In this document: positions 50,340 through 58,083 of the stretch, piece by piece | Layout: every line of letters starts with the position of its first letter | Numbering within the stretch: the first letter of the stretch is position 1 | DNA from: Bradyrhizobium sp. WSM3983 | Lineage (GTDB): Bacteria; Pseudomonadota; Alphaproteobacteria; Rhizobiales; Xanthobacteraceae | Direction: 5' to 3' | Assembly: GCF_000473045.1 (NCBI RefSeq) | Contig: NZ_AXAY01000015.1 | Location: 1-64,000 of the forward strand | DNA length: 64,000 nt | Program-made: the position numbers and the translations under genes | Notes under the pieces: generated by a model | Database searches by the model: none | What the model was told of the DNA's origin: nothing | What the model saw: only the letters and a program-made list of their open reading frames with translations

Positions 50340-51122
50340 ATGCTGACTAACCAGGAACGTTCCCGCGCCGCGGATATTCTGCTCGAGGCTGAGCGGACTA
50401 AGGTGCAGGCCGTGCAACTGTCGATCCAATTTCCACATATCGAGGTCGCAGACTCTTACGCCATTCAAAGTGAAGTCACTCGTCGCAAGGTGAGCGCCGG
50501 CCGCCGTGTGATTGGACACAAGGTTGGGCTGACTTCGAAGGCGATGCAGCAGTCGTCGCAAATCGACGAGCCGGACTATGGCCATCTCGTGGACACGATG
50601 CTTGTGCCCGACGGCGCCAAGGTTAATCACGGCGATTATTGCGTGCCGCGTGTCGAGCCAGAGCTCGCGTTCGTGCTCGGCCAGCCATTGAAGGGGCCTG
50701 GCATTACGCTACCGGATGTGCTGCGTGCGACCGAATATGTCGTGCCTGCGATCGAGATCATCGACGCTCGAGTGAAGAATCCACGCAAGATCACCGATAC
50801 AGTGGCCGACAACGGTGCTGCCGCCGGCCTGATCCTCGGAGGTAGGCCGTTCAAGCCGATGGACGTCGACTTGCGGTGGGTTGGCGCCATCTTCTACCGA
50901 AACTCCGAGATCGAGGAAACTGGAATCGCTGCGGGCGTACTCGGTCATCCCGCGATGGGCATCGCCTGGCTAGCTAACAAGGTCGGCGAATTCGATACGA
51001 CGCTCGAACCCGGGCACATTGTACTCTCGGGTTCGTTCACTCGGCCCGTCTGGGCGGCAAAGGGAGATACTTTGCACGCCGACTTCGGCCCTCTCGGCGC
51101 AGTCGTCGTTCAGTTCGTGTGA
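50340..51122 (+). CDS. 2-Oxo-dienoate hydratase/4-oxalocrotonate decarboxylase family protein
   Basis: 260 aa, MhpD/HpaH/DmpH family: VIGHKVGLTSKAMQQSSQIDEPDYGHLVDTM, VEPELAFVLGQPL with the metal-binding Glu pair, and VPAIEIIDARV. The family includes both hydratases and decarboxylases and sequence alone does not separate them here. It is the only member in the run. ATG 50340 was taken; GTG 50301 would add 13 residues. Confidence 0.87.
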   Translation: MLTNQERSRAADILLEAERTKVQAVQLSIQFPHIEVADSYAIQSEVTRRKVSAGRRVIGHKVGLTSKAMQQSSQIDEPDYGHLVDTMLVPDGAKVNHGDYCVPRVEPELAFVLGQPLKGPGITLPDVLRATEYVVPAIEIIDARVKNPRKITDTVADNGAAAGLILGGRPFKPMDVDLRWVGAIFYRNSEIEETGIAAGVLGHPAMGIAWLANKVGEFDTTLEPGHIVLSGSFTRPVWAAKGDTLHADFGPLGAVVVQFV

Positions 51123-51130
51123 GGTGCAGG

Positions 51131-51907
51131 ATGAACCTGTCGAAGAACGCCTTCAAGGCCGCACTCAGAGCCAAGCAAGTGCAGATTGGTCTGTGGTGCA
51201 GCCTGTGCAGCAACATTGGGGCGGAAATTCTCGCCGACAGCGGGTTCGACTGGATATTGATCGATACCGAGCACGCGCCAAACGAGCTGCCATCCGTTCT
51301 TTCGCAATTGCAGGTATTCGCGCGCGGCGCCGCAACTTCAATCGTTCGCCCGGCCTGGAACGATTCAGTGCTGGTTAAACGGTTGCTCGACATTGGTGCG
51401 CAGACGTTGCTCATTCCCTTCGTGCAGGATGAAGCCGAAGCAGAACGCGCGGTCGCATCGTGTCGGTATCCACCAGAGGGGATACGCGGCATTACTACGG
51501 GCAGTCGCGCCGCGCGATTTGGTCGTGTGAACAACTATCTCATGGAGGCCGATCGCGAGATTTGCGTGCTGGTGCAGGTGGAAACGCTAAACGCGATCGA
51601 TAAGCTGGAAGCGATCGCGGGGACCGACGGCGTCGACGGTGTGTTCATCGGGCCATCCGACCTGAGTGCTTCGATGGGGCATATCGGGAACCCGCAACAT
51701 CCTAACGTGCAGCAGGTTATTGAAGATGCGGTCAAGCGCGTCACCGCAGCTGGCAAAGCCGCCGGCATTCTCGCGCCGCTGGAGTCCCACGCGCGTCGTT
51801 ACATCGAACAGGGCTATCAGTTTGTCGCCGTCGGCTCGGATATCGGTCTTCTGGCGAAAGCCGCGGATAGTCTGGCCGACAAAGCCAGAACGTGGTCGTC
51901 AGTTTGA
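51131..51907 (+). CDS. HpcH/HpaI-type class II aldolase
   Basis: 258 aa. QIGLWCSLCSNIGAEILADSGFDWILIDTEHAP is the TIM-barrel start; VLVQVETLNAIDKLEAIAGTDGVDGVFIGPSDLSASMG holds the metal-binding Glu and the GPxDLS phosphate-type loop. It cleaves 4-hydroxy-2-oxo acids to pyruvate and an aldehyde. It takes the place of the DmpG-type aldolase and partner dehydrogenase usual in catechol meta-pathways. GAGGTGCAGG precedes the ATG. Confidence 0.9.
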   Translation: MNLSKNAFKAALRAKQVQIGLWCSLCSNIGAEILADSGFDWILIDTEHAPNELPSVLSQLQVFARGAATSIVRPAWNDSVLVKRLLDIGAQTLLIPFVQDEAEAERAVASCRYPPEGIRGITTGSRAARFGRVNNYLMEADREICVLVQVETLNAIDKLEAIAGTDGVDGVFIGPSDLSASMGHIGNPQHPNVQQVIEDAVKRVTAAGKAAGILAPLESHARRYIEQGYQFVAVGSDIGLLAKAADSLADKARTWSSV

Positions 51908-51919
51908 GCGATACCTTCA

Positions 51920-52073
51920 GTTGGAAAAGCCGGACGCCAAGGCGTGTTTCCGGCCGCGCAATCGTCTTGCCAACTGCAGAGCGAGACAATGCCAGTCGCT
52001 CGGCTGCGCGGGCAAATCCGCCCGCCTCAGCCGCTTCGACAAATACCGCAACCCCGTCGAGCCTGTCGCGCAT
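51920..52073 (-). pseudogene. Truncated LysR regulator (N-terminal HTH only)
   Basis: About 51 codons of a LysR HTH (MRDRLDGVAVFVEAAEAGGFARAAERLALSRSAVGKTIARPETRLGVRLF) stop matching at ~51920, where the sequence runs into the 3' end of the aldolase gene. The effector domain is missing. The junction marks a deletion or rearrangement breakpoint. Same direction as the nitroreductase upstream. Confidence 0.75.
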
Positions 52074-52104
52074 TTCCTCAATCTATATTGTATCGAGCTC
52101 GACC

Positions 52105-52752
52105 TCACGGTTGCTTCGCGGCGGCGGCCAATGGCAAGCCAACCGATTGCGCGAACAGAACCTTCTGATCGGAGCGTAGCGCCAGACTCTTGGCCAACAT
52201 TAGCTTGTCGCAGTTGTGAAACCAGCATGCCAGGCCGTGCGCTGCGGCAAACAGATAGACGTTTCCGGCAATGATGCCTGTGTCGATGAAGTAGTATGAT
52301 TTCTGAACCTCGGGATCGTGTAGTCCAGGCTCCTGGAAGCCCTTCGTGTGCGTAAGCCGATCCAGATCAGCCACGTAGATCAGTTGAACCGGCGCCTTGT
52401 TGTCGATTTTCTGGTGGGGGTTGATCGCAGCCGAGCGCAGGTCGCCGGGAGCCACGGGGTTAAGTCGGTGAGTGACGGCGTCGTAGAAAAAGACGCCGTC
52501 TTCGAGCGCGACGTAGAGATCGATTTCCTGCGAATTGCTCGCTGACGCCGCCGTTCGGCCCGGAGCCCCGTCCGGACCGACGGGGCGGTTAACGCCGCAA
52601 GCCGCCCACAAAAGGTTCGAAAGTTGGGTTGGCGCGAGTGCGGTCGCAGCGATCTCGCGGACCGTACGGCGCTGCCCGAGCGCCTCGTGCAAGGAGAGGG
52701 CGTGAGTTTTGGCGGGCGAGGGTAGTTCTTTCGGAAGAAAGGCGGTGGCCAT
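52105..52752 (-). CDS. Nitroreductase/SagB-ThcOx-like flavoprotein
   Basis: 215 aa. ALGQRRTVREIAATALAPTQLSNLLWAACGVNR is the FMN-binding start; GAPGRTAASASNSQEIDLYVAL, QKSYYFIDTGIIAGNVYLFAAAHGLACWFHNCD and FAQSVGLP complete a SagB-type nitroreductase fold. It lies between a truncated LysR and a truncated SDR, so it was probably brought in with them. Substrate unknown. Confidence 0.85.
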   Translation of the reverse strand: MATAFLPKELPSPAKTHALSLHEALGQRRTVREIAATALAPTQLSNLLWAACGVNRPVGPDGAPGRTAASASNSQEIDLYVALEDGVFFYDAVTHRLNPVAPGDLRSAAINPHQKIDNKAPVQLIYVADLDRLTHTKGFQEPGLHDPEVQKSYYFIDTGIIAGNVYLFAAAHGLACWFHNCDKLMLAKSLALRSDQKVLFAQSVGLPLAAAAKQP

Positions 52753-52788
52753 TGGGTCTTGTCCTTTGCTCAGGTAGAGCGGCGATGG

Positions 52789-53075
52789 TCACTGGGAGCG
52801 GTTCATGCGCTCTAACAATGCCTCTCCCCGCTTGCGCGTGTTGATTGACATGCCGACGAGGACCTCGTCTTGATCCTTCTCAAGTTGAGCAAGTGCTTCC
52901 GTTGCGAAGTCTTCTGGGGACATCATCTGCTGACTGCTCGTACCTTCGCTGCGAACCCCGTCGCCTAGGCCCGTGTCTACGATCGGCGGAACCATCTCAA
53001 CAACGCGTACACGCGTTGCTTTCAATTGGTGGCGCAAACTCAGGGTAAACGAGTGAATGGCCGCCTTGGTGGGCG
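52789..53075 (-). pseudogene. Short-chain dehydrogenase, C-terminal fragment
   Basis: TKAAIHSFTLSLRHQLKATRVRVVEMVPPIVDTGL and MSPEDFATEALAQLEKDQDEVLVGM are the end of an SDR oxidoreductase. The Rossmann half and the catalytic Tyr are absent (LPPTK where YxxxK is expected). The sequence upstream is unrelated. A decayed fragment. Confidence 0.75.
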
Positions 53076-53150
53076 GTAGACAGGGACGTCTACCATCGGC
53101 GCGAATGCCAATCCCGAACTGACACATCGTCGAACTGCGGCAGGCCGTCT

Positions 53151-53690
53151 TCATCGCGAATTTTCTCGCGCGGCTTTGGGGCGGCGTTTTCCGGAGGGGC
53201 GCTCCTTGGCTTGCTGTTTTGACTTCGGCTTGATCAGCTTATGGATTTCGCCGCTTTCGATCTCCGCCTCGATCCGATCGAGATTATCGTAGAGCGAGCA
53301 AAGCGTTGCCTTTAGCGCGGTGGCGTCCGTGCGTGAGAGATCTCGGGTCGCTACCTCCTCGCAATGGGCCGCAATTGGGATGAGGCGCTCGTACAGTTCG
53401 CGGCCGGATGTCGTCAGTTCGACCTGAAGGCTGCGCTGATCGTTTGCAGGCCGACGCCGAGACACGAGGCCTTCCTTCTCCATATCGGTCAGCAGTCGTG
53501 ACAGCGTCGAGCGGTCGGCCGAGGTTCGTGCGCTTAGTTCGACGAGTCGCAGCGGTCTCGTTTCCTCGGCAAGGGCTGCCAAAACGCGGTACATCGGCGG
53601 GGTCAGTCCTTCCTTCCGGCCGATGCGGACGAACAGGTCACCCATGCGAATCCCTATTCGGGCGAGGAGATGGGGTAGGGAATTCGGCAT
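53151..53690 (-). CDS. MarR-family regulator (copy 2)
   Basis: 179 aa, closely related to the MarR at 36694: both share LLARIGIRMGDLFVRI-type starts, MYRVLAALAEETRPLRLVELS and NDQRSLQVELT, and a lysine-rich tail. It is divergent from the maleylacetate reductase remnant (54007). Probably the duplicate regulator of the resorcinol branch. GAGGTGCC lies before ATG 53690. Confidence 0.87.
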   Translation of the reverse strand: MPNSLPHLLARIGIRMGDLFVRIGRKEGLTPPMYRVLAALAEETRPLRLVELSARTSADRSTLSRLLTDMEKEGLVSRRRPANDQRSLQVELTTSGRELYERLIPIAAHCEEVATRDLSRTDATALKATLCSLYDNLDRIEAEIESGEIHKLIKPKSKQQAKERPSGKRRPKAARENSR

Positions 53691-54006
53691 CTGGCACCTC
53701 GAATGTCCAAGAATAGCTTCGAAGGCTAACTAAATTGCCGGACCGAGAGAACCCGTGCAAGCGAAAATTCAGGACAAACGAGGAAGGGAATTAGAATCGC
53801 GGCCAGGTCAATAGCACAGGTGGCTAATAAATTTTATGAATTGCACGCACTCTGCTTCTGGCGGCCCTACGAGCAAAGCGTTGCCGGAAGCGCCTCGGAC
53901 GGCGTCGGCTCGTCTTAATTATTTGCAAATGATATAGTTCTATAAGCAAGTATTGCTTGTTGAAGTGTTTTGCTCTGGCAGAGCCGGAGCGGAGGGTTTG
54001 GGGCCT
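53691..54006. other. Divergent region of marR copy 2 and the maleylacetate reductase relic
   Basis: 316 bases with no supported gene. TTGCAAATGATAT (53923-53935) resembles the element upstream of the decarboxylase gene (37338-37350), and AAGCAA-GTA-TTGCTT (53944-53958) is an exact dyad. Both fit MarR control. Confidence 0.5.
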
Positions 54007-54470
54007 ATGGACTCGTTTGTCTATTCGGCTTCGTCAGCGAGAGTGATCTTCGGATCGGGCACCAAAGTGCTCCTAGCTGACGAAGTTCGACGACTGTCTT
54101 GCCATCGCGCTTTGGTTCTTTCGACGCCACAGCAGCGGAGAGAGGCAAATGCTGGCTGCCGACCTTGGCGCGCTACCGGTCGGTATCTTCAGAGGCGCCG
54201 TGATGCACATGCCGGTTGAGGTTACCGAAACAACTGTCGCCCTTTGCCAAGGAACTCGGCTCGGATTGCGTGCTGGGCGTCGATGGCGGTTCGGTTACGG
54301 GTTGCAGCAATCGCATTCATCACAGCTCTGCCTCAGATCGCGCTGCCGACCACGACATATTCCGGCTGGCAAGCAGCTTCGATCCTCGGCGAGACCGCCG
54401 CCGGCAAGAAGATGGTCCGCGAATTGGCAGCAAACACGAGGCATCGGCACCATGACGAGCACAACCATTT
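54007..54470 (+). pseudogene. Maleylacetate reductase remnant
   Basis: MDSFVYSASSARVIFGSGTKVLLADEVRRLSCHRALVLSTP is the N-terminus of the iron-type maleylacetate reductase. The homology then moves through three other frames: LAADLGALPVGIFRGAVMHMPVEVTETTVAL (from ~54150), FAKELGSDCVLGVDGGSVTG (~54246-54305) and IAFITALPQIALPT (~54309-54352). The metal-binding C-terminal domain is absent. The intact enzyme would reduce maleylacetate to 3-oxoadipate in the resorcinol/hydroxyquinol route. Confidence 0.8.
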
Positions 54471-54543
54471 AGCCGCAATGTCGCCAATTCCAATCCCTGG
54501 TGAATCCGTCCAGATAAACTGCCCTGTTTAGAGGAAGCAATCT

Positions 54544-56226
54544 ATGTTTCGCAATTTGCGGATCTCTTTCAAGCTTGGAATTATGGTCAGCCTTGCGATG
54601 TTCGGCATCATTGCTGTGGCCTCTATCAGTCTCTCGGCGCTGAAGAACAACCTCCTTGAAGATCGCAAGGTCATGCTCCATGAGCTTGTCCTGCTGGCCA
54701 AGCAATCGTTGGAGCAAAACTATCAGGCGGGGCGTAAGGAAGGGCGACCTGAAGCTGAAATCCTCGAACAGAGCAAGGCCCTAGTTCGTTCGTTCCGCTT
54801 CGGCGGCGGCAACTACTTCTATGCTTTGGATACGCAAGGTACGGTACGAGCCAGTCCGAATCCCAAGATGGAGGGCGCCAACCTCTTCGATGTGGCCGAC
54901 TCCGATGGTGTTTATTTCGCCCGCCAGCAGGTCGAAGTCGCGGCCAAAGGTGGCGGGTTCGTGCAGGCCCGCGTTCCGCGTCCCGGCGACACCAAGCCCC
55001 TGTTGAAGATTACTTATGCTACGGATTTCCAACCGTTCGCCTGGAGTATCGGGGGTGGAATCTTTCTAGACGACATCGATGCAATCTTCTGGTCGGAAGT
55101 CCGTCAAGTCACCACAATTCTCGCGCTCACGCTCGCTGTCGTTGGACTTACGTGCGTCCTCTTGGGGCGCAGCATTGTCGGTCCTATCACCAGTATGACT
55201 GCCGCGATGCACAAGATCGCCAGCGGTGATACTGCGGTACCCGTTCCGGCGCGCGACCGTCAAGATGAAGTCGGCGCCATGGCTCAATCCGTACAAGTAT
55301 TCAAGGATAGCATTGTCGAAGCAGCACGCTTACGTAGCGAGCAGGACGACCTGAAGAGGCAGTCCGAAGCTGAGCGCTCTTCATTGCTTGATGGGATGGC
55401 AGATGAATTCGAAAACAGTGTCCGTAGGTCGCTGGATACATTGGCTGAGGCCGCTATCGAGCTACGCTCGACGTCCGATGGTCTGTCGAGCGTCGCCTCA
55501 GAAGCAAGCGATCAGGCAGCAACCGTATCTGCAGCGGCTGAACAAGCGTCTTCCAATGTGCATACGGTCGCGGCGGCCACCGAGGAACTATCATTGTCCG
55601 TTTCAGAGATCGGCCGCCAAGTCACTCAGTCGGCCCAGGTCGCACAACGGGCGGTAGAGGAGGCCAACCGCACCAACACGACCGTGCAAGGATTGTCAGA
55701 GGCGGCCCAAAAGATCGGCGACGTAATCAAACTGATCAGTGATATCGCAAGCCAGACCAATCTGCTCGCCCTGAACGCAACGATCGAGGCTGCTCGAGCT
55801 GGAGAGGCAGGGCGCGGCTTCGCCGTGGTCGCAAGCGAAGTCAAATCACTCGCGAACCAGACCGCAAAAGCCACGGAAGATATCTCGTCCCAGGTCGCCG
55901 CAATGCAGGGTGCGACGCGGGATGCTGTCCTTGCGATTGAAGGCATTCGCGGTACGATCAGCTGTATCGACGAGATCACCACTGCTATCGCCGCTGCAGT
56001 AGAAGAGCAGGATTCCGCAACTAAGGAAATCGCTCGAAACGTCCAGCAAGCGGCGCAAGGGACCAGCGCGGTGTCGAGCAATGTCGGTATCGTCACCCGC
56101 ACGGCAAGCGAAACCGGCGTGGCTGCGGGGCGCATGTTGGGGTCAGCGGAAGGATTGAACGTCCAGGCGGCGGCGCTGCGACAAAAGGTCGACGGCTTCC
56201 TCGCGAGCATTCGTTCGTCGCAGTAA
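54544..56226 (+). CDS. Methyl-accepting chemotaxis protein with Cache sensor
   Basis: 560 aa. First membrane helix at residues ~12-32, a periplasmic single-Cache domain (GGGNYFYALDTQGTVRASPNPKMEGANLFD, LKITYATDFQPFAWSIGGGIFLDDID), second membrane helix ~190-212, HAMP to ~265, then a signalling domain with the hairpin tip ISDIASQTNLLALNATIEAARAGEAGRGFAVVASEVKSLA. It probably steers cells to an aromatic or organic acid. AGAGGAAG precedes the ATG. No pentapeptide tether for CheR is visible at the C-terminus. Confidence 0.92.
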   Translation: MFRNLRISFKLGIMVSLAMFGIIAVASISLSALKNNLLEDRKVMLHELVLLAKQSLEQNYQAGRKEGRPEAEILEQSKALVRSFRFGGGNYFYALDTQGTVRASPNPKMEGANLFDVADSDGVYFARQQVEVAAKGGGFVQARVPRPGDTKPLLKITYATDFQPFAWSIGGGIFLDDIDAIFWSEVRQVTTILALTLAVVGLTCVLLGRSIVGPITSMTAAMHKIASGDTAVPVPARDRQDEVGAMAQSVQVFKDSIVEAARLRSEQDDLKRQSEAERSSLLDGMADEFENSVRRSLDTLAEAAIELRSTSDGLSSVASEASDQAATVSAAAEQASSNVHTVAAATEELSLSVSEIGRQVTQSAQVAQRAVEEANRTNTTVQGLSEAAQKIGDVIKLISDIASQTNLLALNATIEAARAGEAGRGFAVVASEVKSLANQTAKATEDISSQVAAMQGATRDAVLAIEGIRGTISCIDEITTAIAAAVEEQDSATKEIARNVQQAAQGTSAVSSNVGIVTRTASETGVAAGRMLGSAEGLNVQAAALRQKVDGFLASIRSSQ

Positions 56227-56437
56227 CAGCGGACGGTGGGAGCTCGAGCACTTTGTCCATCGGGACGAGACACCGCGAATCGACTTTGTCCGGTTCATGG
56301 AACCGGCTGCGACAACGGTCGGTGGCCAGCTCATAGGCAGGCGTGCTGCCGGGATGGCGGCGAATGGCTCGAGACTATCGAGCCAACAAACGTCCGCAAC
56401 CCGGGTTCTCTTTCGAGTTTCGTATGGGCGGGCGAAA

Positions 56438-56460
56438 CCTTAGTATACTAAGGGTATAAT
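56438..56460 (+). promoter_or_regulatory. 16-bp palindrome abutting a -10 box
   Basis: CCTTAGTATACTAAGG (56438-56453) is a perfect palindrome. TATAAT follows at 56455-56460, so a protein on the palindrome would block RNA polymerase. No good -35 hexamer is seen at the expected distance, so an activator or weak promoter is possible. The half-site CTTAG recurs upstream of the reductase gene. Confidence 0.65.
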
Positions 56461-56589
56461 CCTCTTAATGAGGTGGTCGCGCATTTCCAAGCGCGCAACA
56501 ATAAGGGCAAAGGAGCCTAATTGGCAATTGGTGGGCCCGCGATACCAGCCGCTGCCTGCGACAATTGCCGCATCGGTGCTTGCAATTAT

Positions 56590-56605
56590 AGCTTAGCAAG
56601 CTTAG
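56590..56605 (+). repeat. AGCTTAG direct repeat before the oxygenase start
   Basis: AGCTTAG occurs at 56590-56596 and 56599-56605, 41 bases before ATG 56646, and shares the CTTAG core with the palindrome at 56438. It may be a second operator within the transcribed leader. Confidence 0.4.
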
Positions 56606-56645
56606 TAATTTGGCTCAGAGACGTGTTTTTGAGGGAGCCGAAACC

Positions 56646-57986
56646 ATGCTGACTGCTGAGGAAAATGAGCTTCTGACGCGTGTGGAGGGGGCTGCTCCGA
56701 TGGGGGCGCTGATGCGGCGCCACTGGATTCCAGCGTTGCTTTCGGACCAGGTGGCCCGGCCGGACGGCGATCCCGTGCGTCTGCGTCTATTTGGCGAAGA
56801 TCTGATCGCCTTCCGAGACACTCAGGGCCGTCTAGGGATTATCGGCGAATACTGTGCCCACCGAAAGGTGTCCTTGGCCTTCGGGCGGAACGAGGATTGT
56901 GGCCTGCGTTGTCTTTATCACGGGTGGAAATTCGACGTCGAAGGCAACGTGGTGGAGATGCCTTCCGAACCGCGAGAGAGCAATTTAGCCAGCAGGGTCA
57001 AGCACAAGGCCTATCCGGCGCGCGAGGCTGGTGGATTTGTGTGGACCTACATGGGACCGAGCAACGACATGCCGGCTCTCGAGGCGCCGCCTTGGGCGCC
57101 TACCGATGCTGCAAAGGTCTCGATTGCGCGGTGGGACTTGCCGTGCAATTGGGCTCAGATTACGGAAGGTCAGATCGATTCGGCACACAGCTCGACGCTG
57201 CACTCGTCCGACATGCGGCCGGCCAGGGTCGTTACGGCCGAGGCAAAGGACACTCATTGGCTGCGCCCCTCGACCGACAAGCAGCCAAGGATCCAGGTCC
57301 AGGTGACGAACTACGGCATGCGTTATGCAGCGCTGCGTCGTCCAATCACGAATGCGCAGACGCTCGACTACGTGCGTATCACCACATTCGTTGCGCCATT
57401 CACCTCGCTGATTCCGCCGAACAGCTCCTACAATGTGGCCAGCGTTATTGTTCCAAAAGACGATCTGAATTCGTATTTTCATTTCATCGCCTGGACCGAA
57501 GACGATAGTGTGATCGGGCAGGACGCTTGGCGTAAATTCTGTGTTGGTCAGATCGGTATCGACGTGGATGCCGACTTCAAGCCGATCTTGCGTCATGCAT
57601 CCAACAACTATCTGCAGGATCGCACGGCGATGCGCGGGGAGGGAAATTTCACCGGTTTCCCGGGGATCCCGAACCAGGACATTCCGATGTGGGAATCGAT
57701 GGGGCGCATTTCGGATCGAACAAGCGAGCGTCTGGGCGCGAGCGATGTCGCCATCATCCAGTTCCGGCGTATCATGCTCGACGCGGTCGCTCGCTTTCAG
57801 GCCGGCGCAACGCCGATCGGCCTCGGTGAACCGCACCTGCCTCAAGCCAAGCTCCGATCCTACCAAGGTGTCGTTTCGAAGCAGGAGAACTGGCGGCTGC
57901 TCGGCGCGTCGGACGAAGAGCGCGACTACCTGCTCGGCATGGAAGAGAGCGACGAGGATCGCGAGATGGCGGCGGCGGCGATTTGA
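56646..57986 (+). CDS. pht3: Phthalate 4,5-dioxygenase, oxygenase subunit
   Basis: 446 aa Rieske non-haem iron oxygenase. The Rieske cluster ligands are Cys70, His72 (YCAHRKVSL) and Cys89, His92 (RCLYHGWKF). The mononuclear iron site is Asp178, His181, His186 (GQIDSAHSSTLHSSDM). N-terminus MLTAEENELLTRVEGAAPMGALMRRHW is typical of phthalate dioxygenase. It forms the 4,5-cis-dihydrodiol with electrons from the reductase at 42206. GAGGGAG precedes ATG 56646; TTG 56610 is less likely. The gene is separated from its reductase by 13 kb. Confidence 0.92.
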   Translation: MLTAEENELLTRVEGAAPMGALMRRHWIPALLSDQVARPDGDPVRLRLFGEDLIAFRDTQGRLGIIGEYCAHRKVSLAFGRNEDCGLRCLYHGWKFDVEGNVVEMPSEPRESNLASRVKHKAYPAREAGGFVWTYMGPSNDMPALEAPPWAPTDAAKVSIARWDLPCNWAQITEGQIDSAHSSTLHSSDMRPARVVTAEAKDTHWLRPSTDKQPRIQVQVTNYGMRYAALRRPITNAQTLDYVRITTFVAPFTSLIPPNSSYNVASVIVPKDDLNSYFHFIAWTEDDSVIGQDAWRKFCVGQIGIDVDADFKPILRHASNNYLQDRTAMRGEGNFTGFPGIPNQDIPMWESMGRISDRTSERLGASDVAIIQFRRIMLDAVARFQAGATPIGLGEPHLPQAKLRSYQGVVSKQENWRLLGASDEERDYLLGMEESDEDREMAAAAI

Positions 57987-58083
57987 CGCCCCGAACGATC
58001 GGCGTTCGCCGGCTGCATAGCCGGCCATGGCACCTCAACCGGATCTCTTCGGGCAAACACCAAACGGGTTTGGAGGAAATTGG

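Larger units (their letters stand above)
56227..56645. other. Promoter region of the phthalate oxygenase gene
   Basis: 419 bases without a supported gene. The last 220 bases hold the operator-like palindrome, a TATAAT box and a direct repeat, listed separately. The first 200 bases have an open frame but no recognised product. Confidence 0.5.
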
